64,000 nt of DNA from Scortum barcoo (Eukaryota > Chordata > Actinopteri > Centrarchiformes > Terapontidae): assembly GCA_023238725.1 (NCBI GenBank), contig CM041553.1:21634001-21698000 (forward strand), written 5' to 3'. The notes below the pieces were generated by a model. The model did not search any database. It saw only the letters and a list, made by a program, of their open reading frames with translations, and had not been told where the DNA came from. Positions 54,601-63,600 of the stretch are shown here, piece by piece (positions within the stretch are counted from its first letter, which is position 1; each line of letters begins with the position of its first letter). A program made the position numbers and the translations under genes.

Positions 54601-57600
54601 TGTGTGCATGTGTGAGTGTGCGAGGAGATCAAGGTCTAGGGACTTGCATAACTCTGTTTGTCTTTGTAGCTGAGGGTTGAGCAGTCTTACATAACTCTTT
54701 TTAATGCACTAATGAAAGGGGTAGAAGCGAGGAAGGAAGCAGAGATGACAGCAGTGTTAAACACTGTGATGTCTGATGACATTTATCACTATTAGCTCCT
54801 GTGTACATGGCTGCTCGGTGTATGAGATCATTCTGCTGCTTTAGTTGAGAGACAATGAATTGAACTTCAAGACAGACCTCCATGTTGTAGCTGCCCTGTG
54901 TTAACTGCAGCCTGGTATGCGCCTAGTGTTTGCGCCTTGCCTCACATGACTGAAGTCACTGTCATTAAGTCTGGATTAAAAAAGCTCTTACTAGCTTTGT
55001 TCTTTCTCTGCCTTTTCTTGTTACGTGGCTCTGTGGGTGGCACGTATGTGTTTGTAGGTGTATGTGTGTGTGCACACGCGCACATATGCATACCAGCATG
55101 TGTGTGTGTGTGTACTCGTCTTTGAAGTCTGTGATGAGGAAACAGGCAAATCCTATGATAGAAAACAGGCAAATCCTTCAAACAAGAAACAGGGTACAAA
55201 TGGACACACGCAGACACACACGCAGGCACATTCATACTGAGCATCCGCAATTGTAAAAGCAGATTCTGTACTGTACTGTATTGCTTTCTTCCAGGGTTTT
55301 GGGTGTGATATATTGTGACTACATCTTGGAGATGAGGCACGGTTTGGCTAAAATATGATTATTAATTCAGAAATATATATGAAACTGAGTGAAAACATGA
55401 AGGTCATGTTGCTAGGCTCTGCACATCTATGATGACTTATGAGCTGCCTCATTAGAATGAGAGCCACAGTGTGATTTCAACCATTATGGCTTTATTGTAC
55501 CATTTTTCTCTCTTACTTGCCCATTACAGTATATATGAAAGCATATACAATACCGATGTTGTTGACAGGTTGATCCAATATAACTGAGACCTCAATAGGC
55601 GCTCAAACCTTTTTTGGAACAGTGTTTTTTTCTCCCTGTCAGAGTTGCCTCATTTGTCTCACTAACTTATTAGATAGAATTTGCATATTTGTCAAAACAA
55701 CTGCAGCCAATTTTGTGATAATATACTGACAGGTTGGATTTCCCTACCCTGATTTGGAAGTGGTGAGGCTGTGATCAGAATTCTGCATACATTAGTCTAG
55801 ATGCAATCTTGCTGCAGTGTGCATATAAAAAACGCAAGGTGGAGAGGAATAGGACAACATAATCTGGCACTTAAAAGACACTATCAGTCTCTCTTGCCTG
55901 ACAGGCATTAATATCTCAGACTGTAGTTCAGCTTACTTGGTCTCCACAATGTTTCAGGTTTTTACTGAGGTTTGTCCTTGTAGTAAATTTCAAAAGGTTA
56001 TTCTATTTGATGAGACCACTGTACCATGCAAACCCCTAAGCTGCCTCTTTTTTTTCTGAAAAGATGCTCCTTGCTATAACAGAGAATTTGGGAACAGCCT
56101 CACATCTTTCTTTATTCATACTTTTAGGAAGTGCTCACACAATGGCCAAGTACTTTAATAACAGAAAAATGTTCAACACATCATAATAAAGGCACCCACA
56201 TTTTAAAGATGGCATTTACAATAGCAGGTATTTGTGTATATGTCTCTGATGTAGTCAATTCTGCTATTAAAGCCACCACTGAATTTCTAGTTAATGCACA
56301 TAATTTTGCATACACTCATTTAGAAATCATTGAACCCCTTTTTTAATGTAGCTGTACATTTGTTTTGTTAACATCACATGGGATCACAAAATGACATGAA
56401 TATACATGTGAATATGAATATGAATATATGATGTATAATCTGCATGTTTTACATGCCTCAAAAACACACCAGCCTAGATCAAACTCTTTCCCCAAAAATG
56501 GAAACAGACCTGAAATAGGAGGAGACGGCAGTTTCCCAGAATAGACCACAACAGCGTTTCCACTATATGTATTCAGCTGTAGCAATGCACTGTGACAAGG
56601 GCATCACCTGCTGCACCATGAAGATTTTTCAAACACAAAAATATATATTTGTCTTGACATGTCACAAGTAGTCAAAAGCACTGTAATCTGTAATGACAAA
56701 GGCAATTATAAAGCACAGTTGTAGCTCCTATGTGTACCATTGTAGGTTTTTATGTAATTATTTGTGTTTGCTGAGAGAGAGTTTACCCACGGCAGAGCTG
56801 GTATTTTTGCAGTGCCTGCATGCGAGGGAGACAGGGACCTTTTATTTACTGAGCGGAGCCTGCTTTAAAAGAGCACAGACCTTTTTCAAAAGTCTTTGTA
56901 AGAACAGATGATTAATGTACTCCTCGCTAATCCACTGTCCAACAACAATTCATGTTTGTCGACTTTAATACCTCTCCTGCAGATGAGACAACATAAAATT
57001 CTACCTGTTTCAATTGGAGTATAATTATCATAGTTTTCACCTGCAGGGCGCACACTAAACAGCACTCAAACCATCCCCTTTATGCGTCTTGACTTCCTGT
57101 CGCAATATTTGAGTTTATGCATGAATTTTTCATGGCCCTGTGCCCCGTCCTGCTCACATAATAAACAGGAGTGCATTTTAGCTTCCTTTAACTGTTTTAG
57201 TATAATGAAGGAGAAAATCTGTATACTGGAAGCATCTTTTTAACGCATCTATTAAAATTGTTTTTTTTTTACATAAAAGAAAGTAAGACTTACAGGTAAA
57301 GACAATATTTCTCTTTGTGTGTGAAAGCGAACTCTTACCGCAAATTTGTACTTTTCAAATATTCTATTTTAGTCAGATGATATTTTAGTCATTTTGCATC
57401 ATCCAAACAATCGTGTTTGACACTGTGTCAAAATGAATCACACCATTTCTAATACAACAGAACACAAAGCATTGAAGAAAAAGTGTTGTCTGTTTTGGGC
57501 AGCTGCTGTCCATCTTGTGATTTGATCTTTTTAGTAAACTTCCTTAGACAGCGCTCCTTCCCCCCAATGGGAATTTGTGCTATTATCCCAGTCTTAACTC

Positions 57601-60600
57601 TCAGAACATCCTTGCCTGCTGAAAATTGTTTTACTGGAGTGAATTCTTAATCCCATATCACTGTGTGCGATACTGGTTCATTTACTCCTCTCTACTGCTT
57701 CATTTTAGTGAGTGTGTAAATGTTTCAGCAACGGATCTATTTGCGTATGCAAGATCACTGTAGTGAGTAAGACAGTGAGGGCAGCCTTGTTGCACCAGTG
57801 GCTTGTCTTTCAGGCATATATCTGTGGAGAAATCAATGCAGAATGTTGATGGGAGAGATATGTGGCCTCTGACTCTTCCCCCTCCTACACACAAATGGAT
57901 GCACACACATACACACTCAGGCATGCATGCACGCACAGTGGGTGAAGACAGCATTGATTTGAAGAGGATACTCTTGCAGTGATTACAGAGTGCTTAACTT
58001 ATTTCAAATGTATCTGCTCTTGTGCACACATGCTCACAAACACTCAAACAGATGCAAAACAAGGGTAAATAACCCTTTTTTCCATGTTTTTCAGACACAT
58101 GATGCATGTGTGGAATGACGGGCGAGACTTATCCTTTACTCCAGATGGTTACCAGGCCAACCCCAAATTGGTTGTCATCGTCCTGAATAGTGAAAGGAAG
58201 TGGGAGAAGGTAACAAATAAACACAGTGGTTTTGCAAATGAGCAAGAAAATTAAAAAGTCAAAACACCATAATTAAGATGGCTTTTCCTGATTGTGCTTG
58301 TGTGTTCTCGCACACACACAGATGGGCCGCTGGGAGAACGGTACGCTGTCACTGATGTTCCCAGTGTGGCCGAGGTATAACTCCTACGGGGATGAGGATG
58401 CAGATGAAAACCATCTCTCTATCGTCACTCTGGAGGAGAAACCTTTCGTTATTGTCGACAACGTTGACATCCTCACCGGCACCTGCATGAGAAACTCCGT
58501 GCCCTGCCGCAAGCATGTCAAAGAGTAAGTAGACAACCACAGTATGAACTGATACACACCACCTACTGTTCAAGAGCCATTTCGAAAAAGCCACACTTGT
58601 AAGTTGCTAAGAAAAGGCTGATAATGCCTGAACTGGAGGTGTTACAGGAGGCGAGACAGGCACTTGGTTCTAATCTTAAATCTCAGTTGGAATAAGAAAA
58701 AAAAAAGTTGTGTTAGCAAGGATATTTTTTTTATCTCAGGAAGGTGTTTTATACTTTCAATTTGGAATATAGAATCACACCTCCCAAACTCTCAATTTGT
58801 CCGAGAACATAATTGTCAATCATCTGCCCTCTCCTTGTCCCCTTTTGTTCTACAAGGATCTATACTGGGCCCACTCATTTTTACTTTATGTAATAATGAC
58901 TCACCATCTGCTTTTCCTCTAGACTGAAATCCAAATGTATGTGGCTGACAATGTGATATATGCACACGCCAGTTCTGAAATAGAAGTTATTGCAATACCC
59001 AGATGCTTACTGGTCCATGTTAGATGCCTGTTATTTACTAATATAATAGCTCTCCCCGGATGTTTTTTTTTAAATAAGAAAAGATACAGGTATTCAAATT
59101 CATTGAAGCTAATAACAAATTGATAGATAACTACTCTACATGTCAACTGAGGCAGCATGTTCATCAGTGATTTTCTCCACACAGTACTCCACATTTTGTG
59201 TTCTTTGTTAATGTTGAACAGGAGTAAAACTATCCAAACTTCTGTCAGAGTTTAACACATACCGGCAAAGAAGTTTCATTTGGCTCATGGATAATCAGTT
59301 CTGTCAGCATTAATAATTAATTACTCTCTGTTGCTGTCAGCTTGCTAATGCCAATCTGTCGCTGCACTTGATTTTTGTTATTCTGCTACCTCTGTAATTG
59401 CATGGGGTTTTTTTTCTGTTGTGTTCTCAATGTTTCATTAATTCAGTGTGATTCATGTGTTGTTTTAGATGTACTGAATGTGTTGCTTGTTTTAAATATT
59501 CCAATTACTAATTAGTAATGCTGTTTATTGTTTTCCTCTATAGTTCACATATTGTCTACAAACACTAATTTTCTGCAGGCTTTTATGGTATTTAAATATG
59601 CTTATATATTTAGTACATTATTTAAGAATTGGCCAGGTATGGAAATCATGAAGATTTTTTATCTTAACTGAATACTTAAAGGACCAGCGTGTACATTTTT
59701 TCTACAGTAGCCCAGAATGGACAAACCACACTAACGCTCTAGAGAGGGCAGTGTGTGTTTTTACGGTGAAGTGGCAGCTTGTTTCTAGTTTCATATCATC
59801 CAATCGTGGTTACTTGGGATCGCACATCGACTATCCGATTGACAGCTCATGAGGTTTTTCAAAAAGAGATACAATTCAGCTGGACATGGTTTCTAGTCTT
59901 GAGTCTGAACTTCTTTTTTTTTTGTATATACGACTGACAGAGAGCAATCGGACAGAGCGAAATTTCCGCTGAAGGTTTTAAATTGGACTAGAGCTGAAAC
60001 AGTGAGTTGATTAATTGATCAGCTGATGGATAGGAAACCAATTAGCAACTATTTTAATGATGGAATAATTGTTAGTGTCAAATGTTTGAGCTTCTCGTTT
60101 TTGAAGATGTGCTGGTAAAAGCTGAATAACTTTAAATTATCACCTCTGGCTTTAGGAATATTATATTATTTTTCTGACATTCAATTAATCAGTTAATTGA
60201 CAAAAATAATCATTAGATTAATTGATAATGAAAATAGTTGATAGTTGCAGCCTAAATTGCATCACTCAAAATTACCTATTGAAAATGTTTAAAAGGGGAG
60301 CTGAAACCACATGAATTTAGATAGATGGAAGCAAAATATTTCAGTTTTTGTTCAAGTACCGAGGAGTGAAAGAGTAAAGTTGACAATTAGCTGTTTAGTT
60401 GCTATCGTATCTATGTTAAAAAAACAAACCTGTACATACGTAAGTAAGTAAATCCCACCATTAACTGGGCATGAGACGGAAAATGAAAAGATGTGGGACA
60501 GTGACCAACCTTTTGTCATCCCCCGTCTGGACTACTGAAACTCCCACCAAGCCGAGCTCGTAAAATATTCTGTTCAGCAGCTACAAATCATCTACTGCAA

Positions 60601-63600
60601 CCTGCCCCTGTCTTCAACCTCCCCAGGTTCCCTTTTGTCGCCTCCCCACGTGTAACCCTCCCTCCCCTCCCCTCCGGCTGCCGGTGGCTGTTCACATCAA
60701 ATTCTAAATTCTGGTCCTGGCATTCAAGGCTCCTCAGGGAATCGCACGCGTACATCTGCAGGCTACGGGCTATCCGCACCCGCCAGCCTGTGCTCTGCTA
60801 CAGCCGGCCCCTTAGCCCTCCACTCCCTGCAGCAGCTACATCATCGTTTCACCTGGCCTTGACTCTTTTTTCCACCGCTCCCCAATAGTGAAATGTCCTT
60901 CCCACTCCATGTGGGACAACAGAATTACTCCACATCTTCTATTGTGAAAAATGCCTCTTTCCCCAGAATATCCCCGTTTTCCATATGCTCATTCTGCACC
61001 TGCTGCACCTGCTATTTAAAAAAAAATCCCTTGTATCTGTTTACTTATATTTTACTGCTCTTATTCCTGCTCTTATTTTTAGCTTGTCTTTATCTGACAT
61101 GATCTTCAGGATCTTAGAAATATTTTTGCTATCTGTTATCAGTGCACTAAGTCGCTTGCGATAACAATATCAGCTCACGGAATGAAAATGTTTCACAAAT
61201 TGACTTCTTTCATCAAATGTGATTATTTTTATCCAATATGCAGGTTTTTTTCCACCTCTCCAGTCACTGCCTCACTACATATACTGTATATCACTTCCTC
61301 CACTGCAACAATAGTGGGCTGAATGGTTTAAATCTTCCTTAGTTACAAATGATATTGGTTCAAACTGATTTCAATTCATATCGCAATTTCAAATAGACAT
61401 TTATTTTGCCACAAGTTAACCATTTATAGGTTAATTTAGGCATTTAATTTTTAATTTGACTTTTTGATTGCGATTTATGTCACTTCAGATATGCTGTCAG
61501 ATCTGTTCAGTGTATGACATGTGCTTTTAAAAATCAGCCCAACAAAAAGCTTTAGTGCCTCCTCTCAACAGCAACACGTCAAACAATACACTAGACTCTT
61601 TCCTTTGAAAGAAGGACTTGAAAGGCATTTTTACAGTAGCTGAAATATGTTGCAGTCCCTCTCGAGTGTGTAAACAGCGGCGAGATATTTCTCAAATAGC
61701 CAGCAAAAGTAGAACTTTCTCAAACAAACTTCCCTTAGTATTTGACAAGTTGGGTTTTTCTCCAATTATCTGCTATATATGGACACCTAAATAAGAGCCC
61801 TGGTGTGACAAGACAAGGCAGCTTTGTTTCTCTCTGCTAATTTCTACGATTTAGCTCACATCTGTATACAGCCAGTTCAGAGTTCATAAACATTAATCAT
61901 AATTGCTGTGGGTTTATTTGTCACTGGCTCAGCACCATGTCTGTATTGTGCCGATGGTTTTTCATTTGGCCACAACACAGTCCATGCATGCCACTAAAAT
62001 TCATCTTTTCTTAAGTATTCTACCAATGACTGACAGCATTATTGTCATAATAATTGTCAAAAAATTCTACCAGACAATAGAGAATAGTTACATTTTTCAG
62101 GATAGCAATTAAGGTAGGATAGAATAGGATCAGATAGGATGGTGTAGTCATTGCTAGGCACGGGGAAGGTCGAAAAAAAAACAACTCCACAGTAATTGTT
62201 CTTTTTGAAGATTGATTTACTTTTTTTAAACAGAATCCACCATATTGAAAGCCTTTGTGTCAGATGGACTCAAGAAGACAGACAAGAGACTGAGTTTCTG
62301 ATGCATGTAGTCATGACAACACAACACTGTAGGCACGGACAATTAGACAGCTGAATCACAGAATAACGAGTTTAACTTGTGACCTGAATTCTCAACCTTT
62401 ATTTGAATCGATCATTGCGGCGGTCTGAGTGGTCACAGGCCATGGTGGCTACTTTCTTCTGGGCCTTCATGTTACAATTGCTGTTTCTGTGTCCAGCCAT
62501 CCGTGCATCCGTACATGCATGGTTACTTACATCCAGCCATCCATAAGTGCTACATTTACCCAGTCACTACTTACGTTTTATTTGTGTGCGTTTGTTGTTA
62601 CAGAAGTATGACGTGAATTAAACAGATGTACTGTATATTAATCTCTCAGTCTGTTGTCATCGCTGTGTGTGAGTGTGTTCATGTGCGTGTGTGTGTTTAC
62701 TTAGTGACATAAGGACACAGAGGGGGCTCAGCTGGGAAGAGCTAATGTATATAGTACTGTATGTGTGTATTAGAACACCTGGGGCATATACTGTACACAC
62801 ACAGACTCACACACATATGTATGTATATACGGATACTATGCTCTCTTATACACGCACATTCACACACATGCACATTATGCTGCATAACGGCGTAAATACA
62901 GCTGACTGCTGTTAAAAGATCTTTTAATCCTTTGATGGTTCAGTTCTTTGGTAGTCGTCCTCTGTGTTCTCGGTGTGTGAATCCCTCAGTTCTTTATGAA
63001 CTTGCTCTTGAATCGGAGTTCGCCGAAATGGCAAGTGAAAAGGTCACAGAGTTACTGTTCCAGTCCATACATGCTACGTCGGAGATGGCTGACATGGGAA
63101 CGGAATAAAGTTTTTATGGAGATACCTTAAATGCTGGTAGGGTTTAATAGCCTATGAGAATCATTTGATCCAACCGTTCAGTTTAGTTCACTGCTCCGAG
63201 GTCCTCGGGGATGGCTGTCAGAAAAGTTTACTTAAACATCCGTTTCCATTCTGTGCATCCTGTCTGTGAGGTTGTGGTGTGTGTGTGTGTGTGTGTACTG
63301 TAGGCATGCTGTGAGTTTTCGAGACATACCTCCTTACGGACAGGATTAGAGAAACACAGAGAGAGAGAAACACAGAGAAGGGAGGGAGCGAGAAAAGGAC
63401 AGTGTCAGGAATGAGGAGAGAGACGAGGGAAAGGACAGCTGATATTTTAATCATGTGGGTTGGTTGTTCTGCAGAGCCCGGCTCTATTTAAAGGCTGGCA
63501 GCATCTGCTCAGTACCCCTGTGTTTTCTGGCACTAAGGGTAACACACACATACCCTCTCACACACCGTACATGCTCTTACTGCCCTTCAGCTGTATTTAT

